Assembly (NCBI GenBank): GCA_004296455.1 | Contig: AP018280.1 | Span: forward strand, 2,108,001-2,172,000 | Length of the DNA: 64,000 nt | Direction of reading: 5' to 3' | Source: Calothrix sp. NIES-4101 | GTDB lineage: Bacteria > Cyanobacteriota > Cyanobacteriia > Cyanobacteriales > Nostocaceae | Shown here: piece by piece, positions 9,251 through 18,080 of the stretch | Position numbering within the stretch: the stretch's first letter is position 1 | Layout of the letters: each line of letters begins with the position of its first letter | The notes under the pieces: generated by a model | What the model saw: the letters and a program-made list of their open reading frames with translations, nothing else | Database searches by the model: none | Told to the model about the DNA's origin: nothing | Program-made: the position numbers and the translations under genes

Positions 9251-9253
9251 GAG
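8492..9253 (-). pseudogene. IS5-type transposase gene, frameshifted and 5'-truncated
   Basis: Downstream of the frameshift there is an intact 188-aa C-terminal part: GRKKM-type IS5 wording (YYSGKKKMHTIKNQFIV), FLGDKAYIGEELITTPHKKP, and HLICRVKTFHVASDRFR. DSAEQAIERP carries the first catalytic Asp, GDKAY the second, and the Glu is in RIGVEHLICR. Upstream codons, from about 9253, read LIAPGGGRSAEMTVKQ through FNYWVEILP, then hit TGA. The frame resumes one base away as LEILPASQME, so a +1 shift is needed near 9075. The true N-terminus is missing. This is probably decay, although some IS5-group elements use programmed frameshifting. Confidence 0.8.
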
Positions 9254-9323
9254 GTCTCCACAGAATAATTGATCCACTAATAAGGGATGATAGAAAAAGG
9301 GTAATTAAACGTGTACAGTCTGC

Positions 9324-10298
9324 ATGAAGTCTCCAAAATCCATGATTGAGCTAAGCAAGAGCCTCAAATCTCTGTACATTAAAACAGCGCAAAAGCTTAA
9401 GGCAAGCGACCGGCGGCAATTTATGGCAGAAGTTGTCAAAGGTTTTGGGATTGGTGGACAAACTTTGGCAGAAAGAGAGTTGGGGTGGAATAGACGCACT
9501 ATTCGTAAAGGGATGAAAGAGTTGGAGAGTGGTGAACCAATCATTGATGCATTTGCCAATAGTGGTCGCAAACGAATTGAGGAAAAATTGCCTCATCTAC
9601 TAGAGGATATGAAATCATTAGTAGACCCACAAAGCCAAACTGACCCGAGTTTTAAAAGTACTCGTTTGTATACTCGTATGACTTCATCGGAAGTACGTCG
9701 GCAACTAATTGAACAAAAAGGTTATAGGGATGGGGAATTACCATCAAACGAAACAATCAGAAGGCGGTTAAACGAGTTAGGCTACACATTAAAAAGAGTG
9801 ATAAAAGCCAAGCCAATAAGGAAAATTCCAGAAACAGAAGCAATTTTCCAAGAATTAGAAAAAATTAATACTAAAGCAGATAATGAACCCAATACTTTAC
9901 GTATATCAATTGATGCAAAGGTGGCAGTAAAAGTTGGTGAGTTTGACCGAGGGGGGAAAACTCGTATACCAACTATTTCATTGGACCATGATTTTGCAGA
10001 GGCTATAACTGTTACCCCTTACGGAATTTTTTTACCTCAGTACAACGAATTATTCCTATTTTTTGTAACTTCAAAATTGACTGCTGATTGTATTGTTGAT
10101 TTGATTGAAAACTGGTGGCAAAGAGTAAAACATCGATTTAATCACATTAATAAACTGGTTATTAATCAAGACAACGGACGAGAAAATCATTCTCGTCGTA
10201 CTCAGTTTATGAAACGAATATTAGACTTTTCTTCATCATCAAACCTGAATTTACGTAGTTTTTCACTTTCCCCCCTAAAACAAGAGTTTGCAGTGTAG
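9324..10298 (+). pseudogene. ISAzo13-type transposase gene, 3' end lost to an IS66 element
   Basis: The first ~310 residues are a clear ISAzo13-family transposase: KSLKSLYIKTAQKLKASDRR, QFMAEVVKGFGIGGQTLAER and, further on, INQDNGRENHSRRTQFMKRI. The family is about 400 aa and goes on with a YYPPYHSKYNP(I/V)ERCW block. Here the frame leaves the family after NLNLR, at about 10257, exactly where the left inverted repeat of the IS66-type element starts. It then runs on for 15 unrelated codons. The missing 3' part is not found beyond the IS66 element, so a deletion followed or accompanied the insertion. The ATG at 9324 fits the family start roughly. Confidence 0.85.
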
Positions 10299-11932
10299 GT
10301 AAAACTAGGGGTGTAGTTCATATGGTAATGTAAAAAATCATTGTGCAATGCAAACCAAAAGCTCATGAACCGACTGAGTAAAGAAGACTTAGCACAAATG
10401 AACCGGGACTACTTCCAATCTCTGGACAAGCAGAAATTGGTGGAAGTTGCGGGAAATCTTCATAAACTAGCAGTCGAGCAACTAGAAAAATTAGAGCAAA
10501 ATTCGAGCAATAGTTCCTTACCCCCATCATCAGACCAATTCAAAAGTAAGGAAAAATCAGGGTTACACCAAGAAGAACAAACACCGCACTCAGAATCACA
10601 AACAGAACCAAAGCAAGAAGATAAGGTTGTTTCCGAATCCAGGGAAAAACCAAAAAGTAAGGGATTCGCTCTAAAAAAGCCGGGAAAACAACCAGGGGCT
10701 AAGGGGATATGGCGGACAGCACCCTTAGTGCCAAACCAAACCATATCCCATTACCCAAAAACTTGTGCATCGTGTAACAGTGGATTAGAAATAGACCAAC
10801 AAGCAAAACCCCACATGGGCTATTACGTATTGGAACTGGAAAAATTAGAGTCTGGAATTGAGGTAAAGTGTACGCTTCATCATTACTATCAGGCGACTTG
10901 CACCTGTGGACACCAAACAAAAGAAAAGCCTTTAGTCGGGTATGTTTCGGTAGTTGAAGGAAGAAGCAGAGATTTAAGCTTGCAGGAGTATGGACTTGTC
11001 GGTCCGATGCTGGCAACGTTTATTGCTTCTGTTGCAATACGATACCGTATGTCCCGACCGAAAATAAGAGAGTTATTGAACGATTGGGTAGGTGTATCGC
11101 TGTCAGTCGGAACAATCGACAGATGTATTCGAGAGGTAGGAATAGCTTGTTCCCCAGTCGTTGAGGAATTAATTGAACAATTGCAATCGTCAGAAATAAT
11201 CCACCTTGATGAAACACCCTGGTATGAGAAAGGGAAATATCGGTGGTTATGGGTAGCGATTACGAAAACAATTGCCGTTTACCACATCGGTAGTCGTCGT
11301 CAAGAAGAATTACTGCGGTTGATCAGTGATGCATTTGTGGGATGGTTAGTAACTGATGGGTATGGAGCCTACAGTCATTACCCAAAACGCCAACATTGTT
11401 TAGCTCATCTGATTCGTAAAGCGATCGCTTTGACCGAAGCAGTAGATAAAGAAGTGGCGGATTTAGGGCAGTGGCTTTTAGAGGAACTGAGGGAACTAAT
11501 ACATATACTTGCTATCGGCGACGGGGATACAGATGAAAAAGACTCACACCCCGCTCGCCTATACAGAGTCTGCCGATTGGCTACGCTTGCAGAGCATAGT
11601 AAGTTAAAGGCTCTAGCAAAAGAAATTTTAGCTGATTGGGACGCTGTGGTTGCGTGTTTTTATCATCCGCAATTACCAGCAACCAATAATGAGGCTGAAC
11701 GGGCTTTACGACATGCCGTTATTGCTCGACGTATTAGCTATGGTACTCGCACTACTGAAGGCAGTTTAGCTTACTGCTCTGTTTTGAGTGTCATTGAAAC
11801 TTGTCGTCTCAGAAAAGTTGATCCTTGGGGTTATATTGCAATGGTTCTTACTCAGGCTCGTAAAGGTATAAAACATCCCCCCATTCCTGTTGCTTCTTAA
11901 TCCTTTTTTGATGCAGGAGAGTGAAAAACTAC
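10255..11932 (+). mobile_element. IS66-type element with terminal inverted repeats
   Basis: GTAGTTTTTCACTTTCC (10255-10271) matches the complement of the right end, GTAGTTTTTCACTCTCC (11932-11916), at 16 of 17 positions. Similarity continues three more bases outward with one mismatch. No 8-bp target duplication is visible, in keeping with a deletion next to the right end. The element carries one gene (the transposase) and no tnpA/tnpB, like the single-ORF members of the IS66 family. Confidence 0.75.
10365..11900 (+). CDS. IS66-family transposase (TnpC type), intact
   Basis: 511 aa from the ATG at 10365; an in-frame TTG at 10341 is less likely. In order it shows an N-terminal leucine-rich helix followed by NSSNSSLPPSSD, a basic/Pro-rich linker, a zinc-finger-like segment (CASCNSGL ... 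CTCGHQ), and the DDE catalytic domain. D282 is in IIHLDETPWYEKGKYRWLWV, D331 in VTDGYGAY, and E443 in NNEAERALRHAVIARRISYG. All key residues are present and the length is normal. The gene lies between matched inverted repeats, so the element looks mobile. Confidence 0.92.
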   Translation: MNRLSKEDLAQMNRDYFQSLDKQKLVEVAGNLHKLAVEQLEKLEQNSSNSSLPPSSDQFKSKEKSGLHQEEQTPHSESQTEPKQEDKVVSESREKPKSKGFALKKPGKQPGAKGIWRTAPLVPNQTISHYPKTCASCNSGLEIDQQAKPHMGYYVLELEKLESGIEVKCTLHHYYQATCTCGHQTKEKPLVGYVSVVEGRSRDLSLQEYGLVGPMLATFIASVAIRYRMSRPKIRELLNDWVGVSLSVGTIDRCIREVGIACSPVVEELIEQLQSSEIIHLDETPWYEKGKYRWLWVAITKTIAVYHIGSRRQEELLRLISDAFVGWLVTDGYGAYSHYPKRQHCLAHLIRKAIALTEAVDKEVADLGQWLLEELRELIHILAIGDGDTDEKDSHPARLYRVCRLATLAEHSKLKALAKEILADWDAVVACFYHPQLPATNNEAERALRHAVIARRISYGTRTTEGSLAYCSVLSVIETCRLRKVDPWGYIAMVLTQARKGIKHPPIPVAS

Positions 11933-12123
11933 ATAAAATGCTTAGTAGTTAGTAATTAATCAGTTGGATATTTGTTGGTTAATGAATAACGCCTAATAAT
12001 TACAGTGTGAAATTTTATATATTTGTAGAAAACATTTATTTCACTTTCCCAACATCAGATTATTAACCGTTACCGAATATTCACTATTAAATATTAACTA
12101 CTAACTACTAAACAACCTGAAAA

Positions 12124-13215
12124 TTAAGCGCTAGTCCGGAATAACATTACATCACCTTCTTTGACGATATATTCTTTCCCTTCGCTGCGAACTAATCCTT
12201 TTTCTTTTGCACCACCCATTGAACCAGTCGTGACTAAATCATTGTAAGATACAGTTTCTGCCCGGATAAAACAACGCTCAAAATCCGAGTGAATCACTCC
12301 TGCTGCTTGGGGTGCAGACATTCCCGCTTTAATTGTCCAAGCACGGGTTTCTTTTTCGCCAGTGGTAAAGTAAGTCCGCAAACCTAAGAGTGTATAAGTG
12401 GCACGAACTAACGATTTTAAACCACCTTCTTCTACTCCTAAAGATGCTAAAAAATCGGCTCTTTCTTCGGCTGGTAATTCGATTAATTCTGACTCCACTT
12501 GTGCAGAAACTACGACAACTTGTGCTTTGTCTTGTTGAGCAATTGCTCTCACTTTTTCGACATAGGCATTTCCTGTCGCCAAGTCATCTTCCGAGACATT
12601 TGCAGCATAAATAATCGGTTTAGCGGTTAGTAAACCTAAAAATTTAATTGCTTCTTTTTCCTCGTCACTTAAATCAATCTGACGTACTGATTTTCCTTCG
12701 TTTAATTCCGCAGCAACTTTTTCCAAAACTACTAATTCGGCTTGTGCTTCCTTACTGGCACGTGCTTGTTTTTTAGTACGTTCAATTCGTTTTTCGACTT
12801 GTGATAAATCAGCTAAAGCTAATTCTAAATTAATAGTTTCGATATCACGGACTGGATCAACAGAACCATCAACGTGAATAATATCATCATTCTCAAAACA
12901 TCTTACCATGTGAGCGATCGCATCGACTTCACGAATATTGGACAAGAAGGCATTACCCATCCCTTCCCCCTTGCTTGCTCCTTTAATCAAGCCAGCAATA
13001 TCGACAAATTCAACCTGTGCTGGGACAATTTGTTTCGAGCCTGAAATTTTCGAGAGAACCTCTAACCGTTCGTCAGGAACCGAAACAATACCGATATTCG
13101 GGTCTTTGGTGCAAAATGGGAAGTTAGCAGCTTCTGCTTTGGCATTTTCAACCAAAGCGTTAAATAGAGTTGATTTTCCTACATTCGGTAGTCCGACAAT
13201 CCCAGCTCTGAGCAT
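12124..13215 (-). CDS. ychF: YchF/Ola1-type P-loop ATPase
   Basis: 363 aa, the normal YchF length, from an ATG at 13215. It has the Obg-like nucleotide site: GLPNVGKSTLFNAL (about residues 8-21) and FVDIAGLIKGAS (about 68-79). The YchF-specific NxxE-type specificity region shows as YAANVSEDDLA. The C-terminal TGS domain ends in EGKEYIVKEGDVMLFRTSA. YchF binds ATP rather than GTP and associates with ribosomes; in other bacteria it affects stress responses and translation of leaderless or unusual messages. It is a single gene; the IS cluster lies downstream of it. Confidence 0.97.
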   Translation of the reverse strand: MLRAGIVGLPNVGKSTLFNALVENAKAEAANFPFCTKDPNIGIVSVPDERLEVLSKISGSKQIVPAQVEFVDIAGLIKGASKGEGMGNAFLSNIREVDAIAHMVRCFENDDIIHVDGSVDPVRDIETINLELALADLSQVEKRIERTKKQARASKEAQAELVVLEKVAAELNEGKSVRQIDLSDEEKEAIKFLGLLTAKPIIYAANVSEDDLATGNAYVEKVRAIAQQDKAQVVVVSAQVESELIELPAEERADFLASLGVEEGGLKSLVRATYTLLGLRTYFTTGEKETRAWTIKAGMSAPQAAGVIHSDFERCFIRAETVSYNDLVTTGSMGGAKEKGLVRSEGKEYIVKEGDVMLFRTSA

Positions 13216-13603
13216 ATCAACAATCAGCGTGTTTACTCTTGTCAGGATATCAAAAGGAACGCACTGTTGTGTGGAGAATGGAAGAATCGGGAATTTTGGG
13301 TTGCAGGAGAGATGTTGAGGTGGGAATTATCTAGAAGAGTTGGCACTGAAAAATTGCGTTAGTGATGACAATTTACGTAGCCAAATTACGTAGCTTTTTT
13401 CATTTTCAAATGCGGTTATGTAAGAGTGATAAGCGACTTTATGTAAATGTCAATTGAGTATTACAAAGAACAAATCTTTTCTGTATTCAATTTAGCGATC
13501 GCTCAAGTGATACTATTTTATAAATAATTAATTTTGCTTTTAATAAAACTTCGATAAAGTGATTTTATCCCAAAATGATAGCGCCACAATCACATCAATA
13601 ACT
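13216..13603. other. Divergent promoter region of ychF and a secreted-protein gene
   Basis: 388 bp between divergently transcribed genes, with a HIP1 site (GCGATCGC) near 13496. No RNA gene or repeat recognised. Confidence 0.5.
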
Positions 13604-13969
13604 ATGGGGAAATTTATTTTGCATAAATCACTGAGTCGGCTTTTATTCTCAAGTATTACATTACCTATTTTTGTATTCACTTCCCAAGCTGCGATCGCAG
13701 AAGAATGTCGCGTCCAACTACATAATAATAGTAGCTTCAAAATACGTGAAGTACGAATGTCGCATGTTGGTAAAGATAAGTGGGGCAAAAATCTAGTTGA
13801 TCACATTGAAGATAAAACAGTTTGGCAAGGTCAATCTGTAAACCTTGAATTTGAAGATGAACGAAATCAATGTGAATATGATATGAAAGTGGTTGATGAA
13901 CACCACCAAAAAGAGGAATATCGTATCAATATTTGCGATGGTTCTGATTTTGAAATTACGGATAATTAA
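13604..13969 (+). CDS. Small secreted protein of unknown function
   Basis: 121 aa from the ATG at 13604, which opens a classical signal peptide (KFILHKSLSRLLFSSITLPI ... SQAAIAEE). The frame extends 15 codons further upstream but without a signal-peptide-compatible start. The mature part follows a pattern I know from a family of small secreted proteins in many bacteria, often misnamed in databases: a strand with HNNSSFKIREVRMSHVGKDK, WGKNLV, a Gln/Gly turn, CEYDMKVV, and a final ICDG. The two mature cysteines probably pair. The function of this family is not known. Confidence 0.65.
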   Translation: MGKFILHKSLSRLLFSSITLPIFVFTSQAAIAEECRVQLHNNSSFKIREVRMSHVGKDKWGKNLVDHIEDKTVWQGQSVNLEFEDERNQCEYDMKVVDEHHQKEEYRINICDGSDFEITDN

Positions 13970-14069
13970 TGGTTAAAAGGAAATTGGGGACTAGAAGTTA
14001 ATATTAATTTGGTTTTAGGCAATGGCTTAATTAATTAAGTAATATCTAATACCCAATAACTAATACCCA

Positions 14070-14252
14070 TTAAGGAACTGTCTGCGGAATCGGTGCTGGT
14101 ACTGGTTGCGGGATTGGTGCTGGCACTGGTTGCGGAATTGGTGCTGGCACTGGTTCTTGCGGTAATGGGTTAGGGTTGGGATTGGGGTTAGGGTTAGGGT
14201 TGGGATTGGGTGTGGGAATTGGCGGTTCAGGGATGATAATCAGTTTAGACAT
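14070..14252 (-). CDS. Short Pro/Asn repeat protein, unknown
   Basis: 60 aa from the ATG at 14252 (MSKLIIIPEPPIPTP). It continues as seven Asn-Pro dipeptides and then PAPIPQPV units repeated three times. The DNA is correspondingly repetitive: TTAGGG-like hexamers read on the plus strand at 14168-14205, then a roughly 24-bp unit repeated three times at 14090-14160. The composition suggests an extended, unfolded, possibly surface or linker-like peptide. There is no signal peptide and no clear ribosome site. It could be a real small protein or a repeat expansion that happens to be open. Confidence 0.4.
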   Translation of the reverse strand: MSKLIIIPEPPIPTPNPNPNPNPNPNPNPLPQEPVPAPIPQPVPAPIPQPVPAPIPQTVP

Positions 14253-14353
14253 GATTTTTAGGGATAGGGTAATATTCGTTAACATCTTTGGGCAAACAAC
14301 TGCGCCTACATATATCCTTTAAACTTCAGAATGTAGCTGTTGCCATCTGTCGA

Positions 14354-15880
14354 ATGACGAATCCTCTCTCGCAAGCGGAAACCCCTCTTCTAACTATGCT
14401 TTGCAAATGTGCTAGAGAAAATCATGCACCTTTCTATACCCCTGGGCATAAGCGGGGTGTGGGAATCTCGGAAAAATTAGTAGATGTTTTGGGAAAAGCA
14501 GTATTTACTGCTGATTTAGCTGAGTTGACTGAGTTGGATAATTTATTTGCACCTTCAGGTGTCATTGCTCAAGCACAACAATTAGCATCTGAGGCTTTTG
14601 GTGCAGCCCGTACATGGTTTCTGGTGAATGGTTCGACTTGCGGGGTAGAAGCGGCGATTTTGGCAACTTGCAGCACAGGAGATAAGATTATTCTCCCTCG
14701 CAATGTCCATTCTTCGGTAATTGCTGGTTTGGTTTTGTCGGGCGCAATGCCAATTTTTATCAATCCCGAATATGATGCTGTTTTAGATATTGCCCATAGT
14801 ATTACTCCAGAAAGTGTTGCTGCTGCTCTCCAACAACACCCCGACGCAAAAGCCGTCTTGATGGTTTACCCGACATATTATGGCATTTGTGGGGATATTG
14901 CAGCCATCGCCAATATTACACACCGTTACAATATTCCTCTACTTGTAGATGAAGCCCATGGGGCGCATTTTGCATTTCATCGTCAATTACCGATGCCCGC
15001 CTTACAAGCAGGTGCAGATATATGCGTACAATCGATTCATAAAACCCTAGGTGCGATGACGCAAGCTTCAATGTTACATGTTCAAGGTGACAGGGTAAAT
15101 TATGACCGCGTCAGTCAAGCCTTACAACTGTTGCAGTCTACAAGCCCCAGTTATATACTAATGGCAAGTTTGGATGCCGCGCGATCGCATATTGCAATAT
15201 ATGGTAAAGAATTACTCTCACGTACTTTACAGCTTGCTGATATAGCCCGAAAACGTATTCAGCAAATACCTGGTTTATCAGTTTTAGATTTCAGTAATTT
15301 CAGTTATTTAAGTACATTAAATAAATTCAACCAATTCAATATTACACAAGACTTAACTCGTCTGACTGTGAGGGTATGGGAACTAGGTTTAACAGGCTTT
15401 GCGGCAGATGAAATTTTAGAAACAGAATTTGGTGTTAGAAGTGAGTTGGCATCCTGGCAAAATGTTACTTTTATTATTAGCTTAGGTAATACCCAAGAGG
15501 ATATTGAGAAGTTAGTACAAGGATTAATTAAATTAGCTCAAAGGTTTATTACCTCAGCCCTTGATATCAATCATCAAAAGGGCGAAATAATTAATCTTTT
15601 TGATATTAATCATCAAATCGCTATGTCCCCACGTCAGGCTTTTTTTGCCGCCACTGAAACCGTAGAAATTGACAAAAGTTGCGATCGCATTTGCGCCGAA
15701 ATTATTTGCCCCTATCCTCCGGGTATTCCTATACTCATGCCAGGAGAAATCATTACTCAAAGCTCTTTAAATTACTTACAAAAAATTCAAGTATTGGGTG
15801 GAAATATGACAGGATGTCAAGATACTAGTTTACAAACATTAAAAGTTGTGGCGGTGCTATCATCTCTGATTGGTGTCTGA
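14354..15880 (+). CDS. Orn/Lys/Arg decarboxylase family protein (PLP-dependent)
   Basis: 508 aa from the ATG at 14354; an in-frame TTG lies 22 codons upstream. The signature APFYTPGHKRG follows the N-terminus. The PLP domain contains VDEAHGAHF (the Asp and His next to the cofactor) and SIHKTLGAMTQAS, where K230 should form the Schiff base. The C-terminal decarboxylase domain ends with CPYPPGIPILMPGE, the usual family ending. Members decarboxylate arginine, lysine or ornithine to give agmatine, cadaverine or putrescine. The short (~490-510 aa) form resembles the Bacillus SpeA/YaaO group, but substrate cannot be assigned from sequence alone. It is a single gene. Confidence 0.9.
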   Translation: MTNPLSQAETPLLTMLCKCARENHAPFYTPGHKRGVGISEKLVDVLGKAVFTADLAELTELDNLFAPSGVIAQAQQLASEAFGAARTWFLVNGSTCGVEAAILATCSTGDKIILPRNVHSSVIAGLVLSGAMPIFINPEYDAVLDIAHSITPESVAAALQQHPDAKAVLMVYPTYYGICGDIAAIANITHRYNIPLLVDEAHGAHFAFHRQLPMPALQAGADICVQSIHKTLGAMTQASMLHVQGDRVNYDRVSQALQLLQSTSPSYILMASLDAARSHIAIYGKELLSRTLQLADIARKRIQQIPGLSVLDFSNFSYLSTLNKFNQFNITQDLTRLTVRVWELGLTGFAADEILETEFGVRSELASWQNVTFIISLGNTQEDIEKLVQGLIKLAQRFITSALDINHQKGEIINLFDINHQIAMSPRQAFFAATETVEIDKSCDRICAEIICPYPPGIPILMPGEIITQSSLNYLQKIQVLGGNMTGCQDTSLQTLKVVAVLSSLIGV

Positions 15881-16266
15881 TAACACTTATTTCCTTTAGA
15901 TATATTTATTAAAGTGTCACGCCCCCTACGGCGATAAAATACGTCAGGTTGCTACTAGAAATAGTTTTTATCTATAGTCTGTATAGAGAGAAATTCATAT
16001 TATGTAATTACAATACTTAAAGTATATTGTAAAAACTTTATATATAGTTGTAGCAAATAATTAGCGATAAGAATTAAAATAACTTTCATTAATGCCGATC
16101 TAGAATATTTTCATCACGGGGATCGCATTGACTTTTAGCGAGATTGCCTGGTTTTGAGGACTGTTGAAAGACTTTAGTAAAAATTGTCAATAAATCGGAC
16201 TTGTTGCAACTTGCTCTAATTATTTGCTATATTCTCAACTGACAGCCTTTGTTGAGAAAGATTAGT
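15881..16266. promoter_or_regulatory. Upstream region of furA, with an AT-rich inverted repeat
   Basis: 386 bp. It holds TACAATA (16009-16015) and TATTGTA (16025-16031) as inverted arms around an AT-rich centre. FurA of Anabaena is known to bind AT-rich iron boxes and to regulate its own gene, so this region is where such boxes would lie. Assigning this particular repeat to FurA is a guess. Confidence 0.35.
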
Positions 16267-16722
16267 ATGTCTGTCTACACAACTGCTTCACTGAAGGCAG
16301 AATTAAACGAGCGAGGTTGGCGTTTAACTCCCCAAAGAGAAGTTATCCTACATATCTTTCAAGAGCTTCCACAGGGCGAACATTTGAGCGCTGAGGATTT
16401 ATTTGAAAGATTGGATGCTCAAGGGGAGGGAATCAGCCTATCTACTATTTACCGTACTCTCAAATTGATGGCACGGATGGGTATTTTGCGGGAGTTGGAA
16501 CTGGGAGAAGGTCATAAACACTATGAAATCAACCAGCCTTATCCACATCACCATCATCATCTGATTTGCGTGCGGTGTAATTCTACGATTGAGTTCAAGA
16601 ATGATTCAATCTTGAAAATCGGTTCTAAAACAGCGCAAAAAGAAGGTTTTCATCTACTTGATTGTCAAATGACAATTCATGCTGTTTGTCCCAAGTGTCA
16701 GCGAGCATTAACAGCTCTTTAG
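16267..16722 (+). CDS. furA: Ferric uptake regulator FurA
   Basis: 151 aa from the ATG at 16267; a TTG six codons earlier is in frame but the family begins MxVYTTxSLKAELNERGW. The N-terminal winged helix carries GWRLTPQREVILHIFQELPQ and ISLSTIYRTLKLMARMGILR, the DNA-recognition helix. The dimerisation and metal half has the PYPHHHHHLICVRC block, and CPKC near the end; five cysteines in all, four in two CxxC motifs, as described for Anabaena FurA. FurA is the iron-dependent master repressor, also redox-sensitive and haem-binding in Anabaena. The gene is convergent with the peptidoglycan-binding protein gene, whose read-through RNA would be antisense to it. Confidence 0.97.
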   Translation: MSVYTTASLKAELNERGWRLTPQREVILHIFQELPQGEHLSAEDLFERLDAQGEGISLSTIYRTLKLMARMGILRELELGEGHKHYEINQPYPHHHHHLICVRCNSTIEFKNDSILKIGSKTAQKEGFHLLDCQMTIHAVCPKCQRALTAL

Positions 16723-16884
16723 CAGTTGGGTCGTATTTAGGGGAATTTCTTGCATTAAACCACCCATAATACATATATATGAATATATTTTAGGTATATT
16801 TTATATATCGATATGAGTGGTTATTGATTTCAGTCAACAGTTGACAGGTAACTCTTGGATTCAGAAATTATGGGTATGATGGGG

Positions 16885-16905
16885 GCGGATGCTAAAAGCG
16901 TCCGC
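16885..16905. other. Hairpin overlapping the stop codon of the convergent gene
   Basis: GCGGATGC (16885-16892) and GCGTCCGC (16898-16905) can form an 8-bp stem (one G-U/T pair) with a 5-nt loop, between furA and the convergent gene. No T-tract follows on either strand, so it is a poor terminator. Confidence 0.55.
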
Positions 16906-18043
16906 TTCTGACATCATTAAGACTAATACCGTAAAAATCTTGTGCCTGTCTGATTGCTCGCTTAGTATCATTCCCCATGACACCATTCAAGGGCCCTTTG
17001 TAAAAACCTTTTGCCATCAGTCTGCGTTGGATTTCCAGAGTATTAAACTCATTCCTATTTCCCGTGTTGACAGAAGTGTATAGTTTGGCACGAGTAGTTG
17101 GCCCAGCAATCCCGCTAGCTGCCAGGTAGTTTTCGGCTTGGAAGCGTTTGACTGCATCAGCAGTAAAAGGCCCAAAATAACCGTTTGGTTGTCCTTCTAG
17201 GTATCCAGCTTTAATTAATTGCTCTTGGAGAATACGTACAGCTTCTCCGCGATCGCCTAATTGCAATCTATCAGTAGTAGCTCTACGTGTGGGCGCGACA
17301 TCTTCGCCATAGCCAACCCCAACAGGAGGTAAACGGCGAATAGTAGCAGGCCCGACTAAACCGTCAGATTCTAAATTGTAAGCAGTTTGAAAACGCTTGA
17401 CTGATTCTTCAGTGATGGGTCCAAAAATTCCAGTGGCATTACCGTAGTAGTAACCAGCAACACGTAGGCGCTCTTGCAATAACCTGACTTCCTCACCTTC
17501 GTCACCTCTGCCTAAAATACCAACAGCACGGCGTTTGGTGGTTGCTGGGGTGGTGGTTTTGGTATTTGTGGTGGTTACTTTGTTCGCAACTTTTTGGACT
17601 ACTGGTTTTTTAGCTGGGGTTGTGGCAACAGTGGTTTTTTTGGCTGGAGGTTTCCAATTATCTAGTTTCTCGACGGTTGTAGTTCCCGCAACACCACTGA
17701 CTTGCAATCCCGCAGCCTGTTGAAAACGCTTAACTGCATCTTCCGTGCGGACATCATATACTTGGGTGATGGGAGCTTGATAAAATCCGGCTCTTCTCAA
17801 ATCTTTTTGCAGTGCGAGAACGGATGGCCCTTGATCGCCTTTTTGTAATGCCATTGCACTACTCATGGCTGTCATCAGAGACAAAGTCAAAGCTAGGGGT
17901 AACATGTACCGCCAAGCTCGACTCGACAACCGTTGCCAGTTTGGTGATGCTCCCCTATCTAGCAAAAAGCTGAATGCTGCTAGTTCAGTGGATGGGCAGT
18001 CTTCGTAATCGAAAGCTAGGTGTAAATACGCAAGGTTTTCCAT
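16892..18043 (-). CDS. Peptidoglycan-binding-domain protein, Alr1690-like
   Basis: 383 aa. The N-terminal ~45 residues (MENLAYLHLAFDYEDCPSTE) precede a hydrophobic signal/anchor segment (about 46-66, YMLPLALTLSLMTAMSSAMA). Four PG_binding_1 repeats follow, recognisable by 'VxxLQxxLxxAGFY ... FGPxTxxAVKRFQ ... G(I/V)AGPxT': at about 67-125, 180-235, 255-315 and 325-383. A Thr/Lys/Ala-rich linker (about 130-170) separates the first and second. It probably sits in the periplasm bound to the cell wall. In Anabaena sp. PCC 7120 the same kind of gene (alr1690) is convergent with furA and its read-through transcript forms the antisense RNA alpha-furA. The arrangement here is the same, with 169 bp between the stop codons. 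Confidence 0.85.
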   Translation of the reverse strand: MENLAYLHLAFDYEDCPSTELAAFSFLLDRGASPNWQRLSSRAWRYMLPLALTLSLMTAMSSAMALQKGDQGPSVLALQKDLRRAGFYQAPITQVYDVRTEDAVKRFQQAAGLQVSGVAGTTTVEKLDNWKPPAKKTTVATTPAKKPVVQKVANKVTTTNTKTTTPATTKRRAVGILGRGDEGEEVRLLQERLRVAGYYYGNATGIFGPITEESVKRFQTAYNLESDGLVGPATIRRLPPVGVGYGEDVAPTRRATTDRLQLGDRGEAVRILQEQLIKAGYLEGQPNGYFGPFTADAVKRFQAENYLAASGIAGPTTRAKLYTSVNTGNRNEFNTLEIQRRLMAKGFYKGPLNGVMGNDTKRAIRQAQDFYGISLNDVRSGRF

Positions 18044-18080
18044 AGTTGTTTTCCTAAATATTTTCCTACACCACTTGTTC

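Noticed and set aside
14168-14205. Telomere-like TTAGGG repeats
   Set aside because: Bacterial chromosome; the repeat is explained by Asn-Pro codons or simple repeat expansion, not by a telomere.
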